A stretch of DNA of 64,000 nucleotides from Catenuloplanes atrovinosus (GCF_031458235.1 NZ_JAVDYB010000001.1:3803001-3867000); one strand, 5' to 3'; shown: positions 8,945 through 16,740, numbered from the stretch's first letter. The notes: a model not told the origin generated them from the sequence alone. Made by a program: numbers and translations.

Positions 8945-9526
8945 ATGTCACGTCGTGCCGCACCCGTCGTCGCGGGCGCGCTGTCGGTCCTCGTCGCCGC
9001 CGCGCCCGCGCCCGCCACGGCGGGCGCGTTCTGGGACAGCTTCGAGGAGCCGCCGGCGCCGGCCGGCGGCTTCCACACGTACCGTCAGGGTGCGGTGGCC
9101 GGCCCGTGGACCGTGATCGGCGGTGACGTCGACCTGATCGGCGGCGGTTTCTGGGCGGCGCAGCACGAGGCGCAGTCGATGGATCTGAACGGTACGGCCG
9201 CCGGCGCGATCCGCGCGACGTTCCGCACCACGCTGGCCGCCACCTACCGCGTCGGCTTCCGGCTGGCCGGGAACCCGTCGGGCGGCCCGGCCGTCAAGAC
9301 CGGCGTGGCCGGCATCGACGGCCAGGAGCGGCTGGAGCTCGCGTTCGACACCACCGGCAGGACCACGACCACCATGGGGTACGCGGAGCAGTGGTTCACG
9401 TTCCGCGCCACGCGCGCGGAGACGTCGGTGGAGTTCGTCAGCACCACGCCGGGCGCGCACGGCCCGGTCCTCGACAACGTCCTGATCCAGCCCTGCACCA
9501 TCACCGACTGCACGGCCGGACAGTAA
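8945..9526 (+). CDS. secreted DUF642/choice-of-anchor-like protein
   Basis: 193 residues; ATG preceded by GAGGGGGAG. A signal peptide (residues 1-27, cut near ATAGA) precedes one beta-rich galactose-binding-like domain: FWDSFEEP, WTVIGGDVDLIG and a C-terminal PVLDNVLI, the usual ending of DUF642 domains. Two cysteines near the end (PCTITDC) may form a disulfide. Family members bind cell-wall polysaccharides; here that is inference. It stands alone and ends in a hairpin. Confidence 0.8.
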   Translation: MSRRAAPVVAGALSVLVAAAPAPATAGAFWDSFEEPPAPAGGFHTYRQGAVAGPWTVIGGDVDLIGGGFWAAQHEAQSMDLNGTAAGAIRATFRTTLAATYRVGFRLAGNPSGGPAVKTGVAGIDGQERLELAFDTTGRTTTTMGYAEQWFTFRATRAETSVEFVSTTPGAHGPVLDNVLIQPCTITDCTAGQ

Positions 9527-9538
9527 CGGCCGGCCATC

Positions 9539-9566
9539 CACTCAGCCGGCGTTCGCGGACTGAGTG
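9539..9566 (+). terminator. hairpin after the DUF642-like gene
   Basis: CACTCAG and CTGAGTG form a 7-bp stem around a 14-base loop that itself contains CCG/CGG. It begins 13 bases after the stop codon. There is no T run, as usual for high-GC actinobacteria. Factor-independent termination is likely but unproven. Confidence 0.45.
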
Positions 9567-9726
9567 CTCAGTCAGTTACCTGTCGGTCCGTTGAGGACGG
9601 TCGCGTGCCCCCGGCGCTCGCGAGGCCGGCGTCGCGCACACTCCCTCGGGACGTCGGCCGACGGGGACTCGTTCCACAGAGGATGACGACATGCGACCGG
9701 GATAGGGGCGTGGCGGAAACGGCGAG

Positions 9727-9903
9727 ATTTCCGCAGAGGAACCGAGCCGCGCGGCCGGGGACACGAGCGCGACGGACGCCGCAGGTTCCCGCGGAGAGAC
9801 CGAGCCGCGCGGCCGGGGACACGAGCGCGACGGACGCCGCGTGGGGTTCCCGCGGAGAAACCGAGCCGTGCGCCGGGGACACAAGTGCGGCGGACGCCGC
9901 GGG
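9727..9903. repeat. three tandem copies of a ~58-bp repeat
   Basis: Three imperfect units start near 9727, 9784 and 9841, each carrying an ACCGAGCCG, a GGGGACAC and a GACGGACGCCGC block (the third is the most diverged). Long reading frames cross it on both strands but show only repeat-derived Ala/Arg/Pro-rich translation, so it is not considered coding. The gap 9567-9726 holds nothing else I recognise. Confidence 0.7.
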
Positions 9904-9911
9904 GTTTCCGT

Positions 9912-10015
9912 GACCAGCGGCGGAACCGGCTCCGATGCGGCGGCGGAGCGGCGGCGGAGCCGCCGCGAGGTTGGCCCGCGGGAGCATGCGGGCCGCGCCA
10001 CGCCGGAAGCGGGAA
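9912..10015 (+). repeat. dispersed intergenic repeat, copy A
   Basis: 104 bp matching 31643-31746 at about 95 of 104 positions without gaps by eye. It contains GCGGCGGAGCCGCCGC, an internal inverted repeat, and ends in ACGCCGGAAGCGGGAA. Shorter inverted relatives sit at 15208 and 36832. It lies between the triple tandem repeat and the 3' end of the GTP cyclohydrolase fusion gene. Confidence 0.75.
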
Positions 10016-10048
10016 GAGCACGGGGGTCTTCCCGCTTCGGCGGGCCGG

Positions 10049-11347
10049 TCAGGTGGTGATGTCCCAGCCGAGGAGGAGGGCGTCGCCCGCGGTGTAGGCG
10101 GTGCGGTTCGTCAGGCTGAGGCCGGTGGGGAGGCGGGTGTCGCCGGGGGTTTCGGTGGTGGCGGAGATGGCGACGATCAGGCGGTCGGCGAGGCCGGCGT
10201 CGAGCAGCGACGTGATCAGCCGGGCGCCGCCCTCGACCAGCAGGGTCTGGACGCCGCTGCGGCGCAGTTCGGCGAGGACCGTGGGGAGGTCGACGCCGTG
10301 CGGGCCGGCGGAGACCTCGCGCAGGCCGACGCCGGCGGCCTGGATCGCGTCGGCGCGGGCGGCGTCGGCGGCCTTGGTGGTGAAGACCGTGGTGGCGGCG
10401 TCGCCGCCGAAGACGCGCGCGGTGAGCGGCAGGTCGAGGTCGCCGTCCAGGACCACGCGGAGCGGGTGGGCGCCGGGGACCAGCTCGACCGTGAGGGACG
10501 GGTCGGTGCGGCGGACGGTACCGGCGCCGACCATGACCGCGTCGGTGGCGGCGCGCAGCGCGTGCTCCTCGGCCGTGGGGATGCCGGGGTCGCGCTGGAT
10601 GCGGCCGTCCAGGGTCTGGGTGACGCGGACCATCACATACGGGCGGTCCGGGCGCGGGCGGATCCGGCCGATCAGGCCGCGGACGTCGATGCCGGCCTCC
10701 GGCACGGTGACCGGCTCCGCGCCGATCGGGGCGACGTGGCCCATCCGCGCGGCCTTCGTGGTGAGGTAGGCGGCGTTGCGCGCGTGGGCCGCGGTCTGCA
10801 GGCCGACCATGGTCTGCACGGTGAGGCCGCCGGCGCGCAGGCCCTCGACCTTGTCCGGGTTGTTCGACATCAGGTTGACCGACTCGACGCCGATCGCGCG
10901 CAGCACGTGCGCGGACTCGCCGTAAGTGCGCGCGTCCGCGGGCAGGCCGAGGCGCAGGTTCGCGTCCAGCGTGTCCGCGCCGTTGTCCTGCTCGACGTAC
11001 GCGCGGAGCTTGTTGACCAGGCCGATCCCGCGACCCTCGTGGCCGGTGATGTAGAGGACCACGCCACGCCCGGCGGCGGCCACGGTGCGCATCGCGGTGC
11101 GCAGCTGCACGCCGCAGTCGCAGCGCAGCGAGCCGAGCGCGTCGCCGGTGAGGCACTCCGAGTGGAGGCGGGTGAGCACGGGCTCACTGCCGGTGACGTC
11201 GCCGCGGATCAGCGCGAGCAGCGTGTGCCCGGCCGCGGTCTCGAAGACCCGGGTCCGGAACTCCCCGTACGGCGTGGGAATCACCACGGAACAGACCTCG
11301 ACCGGCGCGGGCGCCGGATCGCCCGTTCGCTGTGGCGGAAGAATCAT
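10049..11347 (-). CDS. GTP cyclohydrolase II fused to RibD-type reductase domain
   Basis: 432 residues from ATG at 11347 (AAAGG upstream; a GTG at 11377 would add 10 residues). Residues 15-205 are GTP cyclohydrolase II: zinc cysteines C65, C76 and C78 (SECLTG...RCDCG), the catalytic HEGRGIGL loop and the conserved tyrosine Y117 in RAYVEQD. Residues 235-432 are a RibD C-terminal/DHFR-like reductase: TQTLDGRI, VGAGTVRRTDPSL, LLVEGGA. GTP would be opened to the diaminopyrimidine phosphate and possibly reduced in the ribosyl side chain by the same chain. There is no DHBP synthase or deaminase domain and no other riboflavin gene nearby, so a pathway other than housekeeping flavin synthesis is likely (inference). 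It is divergent from the dehydrogenase-PTPS operon. Confidence 0.88.
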   Translation of the reverse strand: MILPPQRTGDPAPAPVEVCSVVIPTPYGEFRTRVFETAAGHTLLALIRGDVTGSEPVLTRLHSECLTGDALGSLRCDCGVQLRTAMRTVAAAGRGVVLYITGHEGRGIGLVNKLRAYVEQDNGADTLDANLRLGLPADARTYGESAHVLRAIGVESVNLMSNNPDKVEGLRAGGLTVQTMVGLQTAAHARNAAYLTTKAARMGHVAPIGAEPVTVPEAGIDVRGLIGRIRPRPDRPYVMVRVTQTLDGRIQRDPGIPTAEEHALRAATDAVMVGAGTVRRTDPSLTVELVPGAHPLRVVLDGDLDLPLTARVFGGDAATTVFTTKAADAARADAIQAAGVGLREVSAGPHGVDLPTVLAELRRSGVQTLLVEGGARLITSLLDAGLADRLIVAISATTETPGDTRLPTGLSLTNRTAYTAGDALLLGWDITT

Positions 11348-11457
11348 GGCACCTTTGCTACCACGTGGATCAGCCACTGCCCACCGCCAGACCGATAAAT
11401 GCCCACGCCGGGGCTATATGGCTATATGTCCATTAAAGAGATCTTTGGGGGAAGTCC

Positions 11458-12405
11458 GTGAAAGCGCGCGCCGTCCGGTTCCTGGCACCGCGCTCGGTCG
11501 CGGTCGAGGACGTGCACCTCGACGACCCGACCGGCGATGAGCTGCTGGTACGCACCGTCTACTCCGGAATCAGCGCGGGCACGGAGCTGCTGGCCTACCG
11601 CGGCGAACTGGACGCGGAGACGCCGCTCGACGAGACGCTCGCCGCCTTCGAGGGTGGCTTTCATTACCCGTTCGGGTACGGCTACAGCGCGGTCGGCCGC
11701 ACCCCCGACGGCACCGCGGTCTTCGCGTTCCACCCGCACCAGTCCCACTTCACCGCGCCCGCCGCCGACGTGCTGCCGCTGCCGGACGGCCTGGATCCGC
11801 GGCTGGCCACCATGTTCCCGCTCGTCGAGACCGCGTTGCAGCTCAGCCTCGACGCGGGCCCGGTGCTGGGCGAGACCGTGCTGGTCACCGGCCTCGGCGC
11901 GGTGGGGCTGCTGACCTCGCTGCTACTCACCCGGGCCGGCGCGGAGGTGGTGGCGCTGGAGCCGCAGCAGTGGCGGCGCTCGCTGGCCGGCTCGGTCGGC
12001 ATCACCGCGCGGCACCCGGACGAGTCGGACGCGCGGGCGGCGCTGCTGGTGGAGACGTCTGGTGCCCCGCGCGCGCTCGCGGACGGGCTCGGGCGGCTGC
12101 GTCACGAGGGCACCGCGCTGGTCGGCTCCTGGTACGGCACCAAGCCGGTCTCCCTGCCGCTCGGCGGCGACTTCCACCGCCGCCGCCTCACCATCCGCTC
12201 CAGCCAGGTGTCCACGATCCCGGCCGCGCAGCAGGACCGGTGGACCCGCGACCGCCGCCGCGCCACCGCGCTGGCCCTGATGCCGGGGTTGCCGCTGGCC
12301 GCGCTCGCCACCACGGAGTTCGCGTTCGAGAACGCGCCCGCCGCCTACGAGGCACTCGACCGGGGCGCACCCGGAGTCCTGCACGCGGCGCTGCGATATG
12401 AATGA
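11458..12405 (+). CDS. medium-chain dehydrogenase/reductase family oxidoreductase
   Basis: 315 residues from GTG, GGGGGA just upstream. N-terminal GroES-like fold (YSGISAGTELLAYRG) and a Rossmann NAD(P) site (VLVTGLGAVGLLTSLLL, about 140-156) are visible; the catalytic-zinc cysteine and the four structural-zinc cysteines of classical alcohol dehydrogenases are absent. It is first in a coupled operon with the PTPS-like gene (8-bp overlap). The A+T-rich leader carries two TATATG blocks, the likely promoter zone shared with the divergent cyclohydrolase fusion. Confidence 0.8.
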   Translation: MKARAVRFLAPRSVAVEDVHLDDPTGDELLVRTVYSGISAGTELLAYRGELDAETPLDETLAAFEGGFHYPFGYGYSAVGRTPDGTAVFAFHPHQSHFTAPAADVLPLPDGLDPRLATMFPLVETALQLSLDAGPVLGETVLVTGLGAVGLLTSLLLTRAGAEVVALEPQQWRRSLAGSVGITARHPDESDARAALLVETSGAPRALADGLGRLRHEGTALVGSWYGTKPVSLPLGGDFHRRRLTIRSSQVSTIPAAQQDRWTRDRRRATALALMPGLPLAALATTEFAFENAPAAYEALDRGAPGVLHAALRYE

Positions 12406-12796
12406 GGGCATGTACGAAGTCGGCACCTCCCGAGAAGTCCGCGCTTACCACACGATGCCCGGAATGCCCCCGCCCGAGGGCGAGCGGCACTCCCACGACT
12501 ACCGCCTCGACATCCGCGTCACCCGCCCCCGGCTGGACGCGCGCGACATGGTCGTCGACCTCGACGTGCTCAACGACGCGCTGCGCGGCGTGACCGACCG
12601 GCTGCACGAGGCCGACCTGGACGAGATCGTCGGCAAGGAGACCACCAAGGACGCGGTCACCGTGGAGGTCTTCTCCCAGTGGCTGCACGCGGTGCTGGCG
12701 AGCGCGGTCGGCCCGGTCGCGGGCGCCACACTGCACGTGCGCGTCTGGGAGGACCCGCGGATGTACGGCGGATACGAGGGCCCGCTCGGTGACTGA
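12398..12796 (+). CDS. 6-pyruvoyl-tetrahydropterin synthase/QueD-like protein without cysteine
   Basis: 132 residues. The zinc histidines are placed as in the PTPS family (H18 and the HSH at 31-33 in RHSHDYRL), the DLDVLNDAL helix is typical, and the pterin-binding glutamate is in RVWEDP. The family's catalytic cysteine, normally a few residues before the HGH motif, is missing, and there is no cysteine anywhere in the chain, so PTPS or QueD chemistry by the known mechanism is not possible. It overlaps the gene before it by 8 bp and the glycosyltransferase after it by 8 bp. I recall a crystallised PTPS homologue in Streptomyces coelicolor near a GTP cyclohydrolase II paralogue; homology of the whole group should be tested. 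Confidence 0.82.
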   Translation: MNEGMYEVGTSREVRAYHTMPGMPPPEGERHSHDYRLDIRVTRPRLDARDMVVDLDVLNDALRGVTDRLHEADLDEIVGKETTKDAVTVEVFSQWLHAVLASAVGPVAGATLHVRVWEDPRMYGGYEGPLGD

Positions 12797-13883
12797 CCTC
12801 GCCGTCTCGCTGCTCACGCTCGGCGACCCGGCCACGATGACCGGTGGTTACCTCTACCACCGGCGCGTCGCCGACCGGGCGCCGCGCTTCGGCGCGCGGG
12901 TCGACTTCGTGTCGCTGCCGTCCTGGCGGTTCCCGCTGCCCGCGCTGGCCGGCGCCACCATGCTGCGCCGGATCCGGGCCGCCGCGCCGGACGTGCTGCT
13001 GGTCGACAGCATCGTGGCCGGGCTGGCCGGGCCGTGGCTGGCCGCGACGCGCGGGCTGCCGCCGATCGCGGCCATCCTGCACCAGCCGCCCGGCGGCATC
13101 GACCACGCCTCCGGCCGTCAGCGCGCGCAGGCCTCGCTGGACCGGGCCTTCTACAAGCGGGTCCGGCGCATGATCGTCGCGTCCGAGGACCTGGCGAACA
13201 CGCTTCGTGGCCAGGGATTCGACCCGGCGCTGCTCGCGGTCGTCCCACCGGGCCGGGACGCCGCCGCCGAGCCGGTCGACCCGCCCGGCGACCTCCGGCA
13301 GGGCCGGCAGGTCGCGATCCTCTCGGTCGGCAACTGGATGGCGCGCAAGGGCCTGCTCGACCTGCTCGAGGCGTTCTCGAATCTGCCGCCCGGCGCCGCC
13401 ACGCTGCACCTGGTCGGCGACGAGACCGTGGAGCCCGGCTACGCCGCGCGCGTCCGGGCCCGGCTGCGACGGCCGGACCTGCGGGACCGCGTCGTCACGC
13501 ACGGCGTCGTCACGCCCGCCGAGGTGGCCGGCTTCTACCGCCGGGCCGACGTCTTCGCGCTGGCGAGCACGCGCGAGCCGTACGGCACGGTCTACGGCGA
13601 GGCGATGGCGGCCGGGCTGCCGGTCGTCGGCTGGAACGCCGGCAACCTCCCGCACCTGGCCACCCACGGCGTGGAGGGGCTGGCGGTGCCGCCCGGCGAC
13701 CGGGTGGCGCTCACCGCCGCGCTGCTGCGCCTGGCCACCGACGACGCGTACCGCACCGCGATGGCCACGGCCGCGCGACGGAAGGCCGACACGTTCCCCA
13801 CCTGGGACGACACGTCCCGCATGCTCTTTACCGAGCTCCGCGCGCTGGCGGAGCACACCACTGTCAGGGAGGCGCAGCCGTGA
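12789..13883 (+). CDS. family 4 glycosyltransferase (GT-B fold)
   Basis: 364 residues from GTG. Two Rossmann-like halves; the C-terminal half has the GT4 donor-binding E-x7-E motif (EPYGTVYGE, near residue 258) and the following GLPVVGWNAGNLP. It would transfer a sugar from a nucleotide donor to an unknown acceptor. It is coupled to the PTPS-like gene (8-bp overlap) and to the HAD gene (GTGA overlap), so the acceptor may be the product of the pterin-like steps (inference). Confidence 0.88.
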   Translation: MTDLAVSLLTLGDPATMTGGYLYHRRVADRAPRFGARVDFVSLPSWRFPLPALAGATMLRRIRAAAPDVLLVDSIVAGLAGPWLAATRGLPPIAAILHQPPGGIDHASGRQRAQASLDRAFYKRVRRMIVASEDLANTLRGQGFDPALLAVVPPGRDAAAEPVDPPGDLRQGRQVAILSVGNWMARKGLLDLLEAFSNLPPGAATLHLVGDETVEPGYAARVRARLRRPDLRDRVVTHGVVTPAEVAGFYRRADVFALASTREPYGTVYGEAMAAGLPVVGWNAGNLPHLATHGVEGLAVPPGDRVALTAALLRLATDDAYRTAMATAARRKADTFPTWDDTSRMLFTELRALAEHTTVREAQP

Positions 13884-14548
13884 CCCGGTTCGAGGCGGTC
13901 CTGTTCGACGCGGGCGATACGCTCATCCGCCTCTCCGGCAGCGGCGAGACGCTGCTGCACCGCGCCGCCGCGGCCCGTGGCGCCGGCCCGCTGGACGCGG
14001 GCGAGGTGAGCGCGGCCTGGCAGCGGGTGCTCGACCGCAGCAGCACCGCCGAGGAACTGGCGAAGGGCCGCGACCTCTCCCCCGACCGGCATCGCCAGGT
14101 GTGGACCGCGCTCTACGCCGAGGCCGGCTGCGACAAGCTGCTGCCCGGCCTCAGCGACGACCTCTACGAGCTCACCGTGGCCGCGGAGTCGTGGGAGGCG
14201 TTCGAGGACACCCTGCCCACGCTGCACGGCCTGCGCGAGCGCGGCCTGCGCGTCGGCGTGGTCAGCGACACCGGCTTCGACCTGCGGCCCGCGCTCGACC
14301 GGCTGGGCATCACGCCGTACGTGGAGACGATCGTCATGTCCTTCGAGCACGGCGCCTGCAAACCGGCCGTCACCTGCTTCACCGCGGCGGCGGACCGGCT
14401 CGGCGTCGCCCCGGACCGCACGCTGATGGTCGGCGACAACCCGCTCACCGACTCCGGCGCGGTCGCGGCCGGCATGTTCGCGTTCCTGCTGCCGAAGCCG
14501 GCCCCCACCGGCCCGCGCGGGCTGCACCACGTGCTGAACCTGGTCTGA
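13880..14548 (+). CDS. HAD-superfamily hydrolase (phosphatase)
   Basis: 222 residues from GTG, with GGGAGG upstream and a 4-bp overlap with the glycosyltransferase. Motif I is LFDAGDT (nucleophile Asp at about 9, acid Asp at about 12 with the second position conserved), motif II VVSDT, motif III the lysine in CKPAV, motif IV GDNPLTD. This is a complete HAD-IA phosphatase. Last gene of the operon; dephosphorylation of a pathway intermediate is the obvious guess. Confidence 0.9.
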   Translation: MTRFEAVLFDAGDTLIRLSGSGETLLHRAAAARGAGPLDAGEVSAAWQRVLDRSSTAEELAKGRDLSPDRHRQVWTALYAEAGCDKLLPGLSDDLYELTVAAESWEAFEDTLPTLHGLRERGLRVGVVSDTGFDLRPALDRLGITPYVETIVMSFEHGACKPAVTCFTAAADRLGVAPDRTLMVGDNPLTDSGAVAAGMFAFLLPKPAPTGPRGLHHVLNLV

Positions 14549-14552
14549 CCTC

Positions 14553-15206
14553 TCAGGTGATCACGGCGGGGAGGACGGCCGCGATCGCCACCGCGGCCTC
14601 CACCGCCGCCAGCGCCCCCGTCACGCCCGCGCCGTCGCGCAGCCGCGCGAGCCGCTCCCGCAACCGCGGCGCGGGCACGTCCGGGAAGATCACGCCGTCC
14701 CAGCCGAGCGCGCCGACCAGCACGCAGAGCGCGGCCGTGCGCGCGTCCACCGGCCCGTCGCCCGCCACGGCCGCGGCCATCCGTCGCCGCGCGCCGGTCT
14801 CCTCGGCCGGTTCGGCGCCGTGCGGGCTCGGGAAGCGCGTCCGGGGGAACACCAGCAGCACCCGGTCCCGTACCCGCTCCAGCACCCCGGCCGCGACCAG
14901 CCGGTCCAGCACCGCGTCGGTCCCGTCCCGGCCCAGCTCCACCACCCACTGCCGGGCCGGCATCGCCTTCTCCGCGGCGAGCCGCTCCAGCGCCGCGTCC
15001 ACCGTGGCCATGCCGGTCGGCGCCCGATCGACCACGGTCACCAGGTCACCGTCGACCGCGACCCGCCCGGCGACCACCAGCTCCAGCAGGCACGCCCCGC
15101 CGACGCCGTGCGGCAGGAACCGCGCGGTGCCGTGCGGCCTTCCGTCGTCGCCGTAGGCGAGCAGCACGATCTCCTCGGCCAGTGAGAGCATCATGATCGA
15201 AATCAT
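14553..15206 (-). CDS. GOLPH3/VPS74 (GPP34) family protein, paralogue 2
   Basis: 217 residues from ATG at 15206 (GGAG seven bases upstream); internal ATGs at 15194 and 15191 fit the paralogue's N-terminus as well. LAEEIVLLAYGDDG matches LAEELVLLAYNDEG of the copy at 8165, and both have the same lysine/arginine-rich mid-section and hydrophobic C-terminus. Membrane phosphoinositide binding is known for eukaryotic GOLPH3 only. It is convergent with the HAD gene with 4 bp between stops; its upstream edge abuts repeat copy C. Confidence 0.82.
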   Translation of the reverse strand: MISIMMLSLAEEIVLLAYGDDGRPHGTARFLPHGVGGACLLELVVAGRVAVDGDLVTVVDRAPTGMATVDAALERLAAEKAMPARQWVVELGRDGTDAVLDRLVAAGVLERVRDRVLLVFPRTRFPSPHGAEPAEETGARRRMAAAVAGDGPVDARTAALCVLVGALGWDGVIFPDVPAPRLRERLARLRDGAGVTGALAAVEAAVAIAAVLPAVIT

Positions 15207-15207
15207 A

Positions 15208-15250
15208 TTCCCGCTCCCGGCGTGGTCGCCTCCCGGTGCTCCCGCGGGCA
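15208..15250 (-). repeat. dispersed intergenic repeat, copy C (short, inverted)
   Basis: TTCCCGCTCCCGGCGTGG and, after a short variable stretch, GCTCCCGCGGGC match the reverse complement of copies A and B. It is located directly upstream of the GPP34 start. The G+C-rich similarity to the copy at 36832 continues at lower identity toward 15300. Confidence 0.6.
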
Positions 15251-15303
15251 CCGGTCGTCGCCGGCGCTCCTCCCTGCCGGTCCCGCGGTGCCCGCGAGCG
15301 GCC

Positions 15304-16041
15304 TCAGTCCTGGGCGGTGGCGCGGACCACGAGGTCGTTGACGTCGACGGAGGGAGGCTGGGAGATGGCGTACGCGATCGCCTCGCCGATCGATTCCGGT
15401 GCGATCGCGACCCGGTCCCTGGCCGCGGTGAGCGTGGCCCGCATCCGCTCGTTCGGGATCGTGTCGGTGAAGCCGGTCCGCACGAACCCCGGCGACACGA
15501 CGGTGACCCGGAAGCCGCCCCCGCCCTCCTGGCGCAGCCCTTCGGAGACGGTGCGGACCGCGTTCTTGGTCGCGCCGTAGACCGTCATGCCGGGACGGAC
15601 GGCCAGCCCGGCGACGGAGACGACGTTGACGAAGTGTCCGTCGCCCTGCGCGCGGAAGACCGGCAACGCGGCGGCCACGCCGTACAGCACGCCCTTGAGG
15701 TTGACGTCGATCATCGCGTCCCACTCGGCCACGTGCAGGTCGTCGAGGGGCGAGATGGGACCGATGCCGGCGTTGCTGACCAGCACGTCCAGTCGCCCGA
15801 AGCGCTGCCGGGCGAGCGCGACCAGGGACGCGAGGTCGGCACGCCGGGTGACGTCGGTGACGGTGACGGCGGCCGCTCCCCCGGCCTCGGTGATCTCCGC
15901 GGCGATCCGTTCCAGGCGGTCGGCGCGGCGGGCGCCCAGCACGACCCGGGCGCCGCGCGCGGCCAGCATGCGAGCGGTCACGGCGCCGATGCCGTCGCTG
16001 GCCCCGGTGATCGCGACGACCTTGCCCTCGATTCCTGACAT
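15304..16041 (-). CDS. short-chain dehydrogenase/reductase
   Basis: 245 residues from ATG at 16041. Complete classical SDR: cofactor loop TGASDGIG (about residues 13-20), NAG in VLVSNAGIG, catalytic Ser in VVSVAG, YGATK giving the Tyr-x3-Lys pair, and PGFVRTGF. An acidic or arginine residue after the second strand (GARRADR) suggests NADP preference. It is divergent from a TetR regulator, and two palindromes lie between them, so it is very probably under that regulator. Confidence 0.92.
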   Translation of the reverse strand: MSGIEGKVVAITGASDGIGAVTARMLAARGARVVLGARRADRLERIAAEITEAGGAAAVTVTDVTRRADLASLVALARQRFGRLDVLVSNAGIGPISPLDDLHVAEWDAMIDVNLKGVLYGVAAALPVFRAQGDGHFVNVVSVAGLAVRPGMTVYGATKNAVRTVSEGLRQEGGGGFRVTVVSPGFVRTGFTDTIPNERMRATLTAARDRVAIAPESIGEAIAYAISQPPSVDVNDLVVRATAQD

Positions 16042-16061
16042 GGAGCACCCCTTAGACTTAA

Positions 16062-16110
16062 GCGGACAGCTGTCCGCGGACGTCTTCACGCTAGCGGACA
16101 ACTGTCCGCT
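16062..16110. promoter_or_regulatory. paired TetR-type operators
   Basis: Two palindromes with the same arms: GCGGACAGCTGTCCGC at 16062-16077 (perfect) and AGCGGACAACTGTCCGCT at 16093-16110 (8-bp perfect arms, 2-bp centre). Their centres are 32 bp apart. They fill the space between the divergent SDR and TetR genes and cover the likely promoters of both, so binding would repress both genes. Confidence 0.8.
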
Positions 16111-16124
16111 TAGCCAAGGGAGGG

Positions 16125-16715
16125 ATGAGCCGGATGGCGGAGGGCACGGCGCGGCGCGCGGACGCGGCGCAGAACCGGGAGCGGATCTTGACGGCCGCAC
16201 GGGAGGAACTGGCCCGAGCGGCCGACGTCAGCATGCACGCGATCGCGAAGCGGGCCGGCGTCGGCCAGGGCACGCTCTACCGGCACTTCCCGACCCGGGA
16301 GGCGCTGCTGCTGGCGGTCTACCGGCACGACGTCACCGAACTGGTCGACGCGGCGACGACGCTGCTGGCCGAGACGCCCGACCCGGTGCTGGCGCTGCGG
16401 CGCTGGCTGGACCGGCTGGCCTCGTTCGGCCGGGTCAAGCACGGGCTGGCCGGCGCGCTGCACGCGGCGACGTACGCGGACCTGAGCGCCGGCCACTACC
16501 GCCCGGTCGTCGAGGCGATCGCGCTGCTGCTGCGCGCGGGCCGGGACGCCGGCCGGATCCGCGACGACGCCGACGCCGAGCACCTGCTGCTGCTCGTCGG
16601 GTTTCTCTGGCGCGGCGACCCGGACCCGGACCGCGACCGGCGGAACGGGCACCTGCTGGACATCGTGCTGGACGGGCTGAGTACCGCCCCGCGGATACCG
16701 CTGCCTCGCCGATGA
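16125..16715 (+). CDS. TetR-family transcriptional regulator
   Basis: 196 residues, ATG with AAGGGAGG upstream. N-terminal HTH: RERILTAAREELA and the recognition helix GQGTLYRHFPTREAL (about 46-60). The remaining C-terminal helices form the ligand pocket. It is divergent from the SDR with the paired palindromes between; autoregulation and control of the SDR follow from this arrangement. Ligand unknown, perhaps the SDR substrate. Confidence 0.93.
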   Translation: MSRMAEGTARRADAAQNRERILTAAREELARAADVSMHAIAKRAGVGQGTLYRHFPTREALLLAVYRHDVTELVDAATTLLAETPDPVLALRRWLDRLASFGRVKHGLAGALHAATYADLSAGHYRPVVEAIALLLRAGRDAGRIRDDADAEHLLLLVGFLWRGDPDPDRDRRNGHLLDIVLDGLSTAPRIPLPRR

Positions 16716-16740
16716 GCGGCCGGGCGGCTCGCACACACCG

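Noticed and set aside
9576-11156. 526-codon minus-strand frame over the repeats and part of the GCHII fusion
   Set aside because: Out of frame with the clearly homologous GCHII-RibD_C protein; translation is Arg/Pro/His-rich.
11348-11457. Possible FMN riboswitch before the GTP cyclohydrolase fusion
   Set aside because: None of the conserved RFN-element segments is visible on either strand of the divergent spacer.
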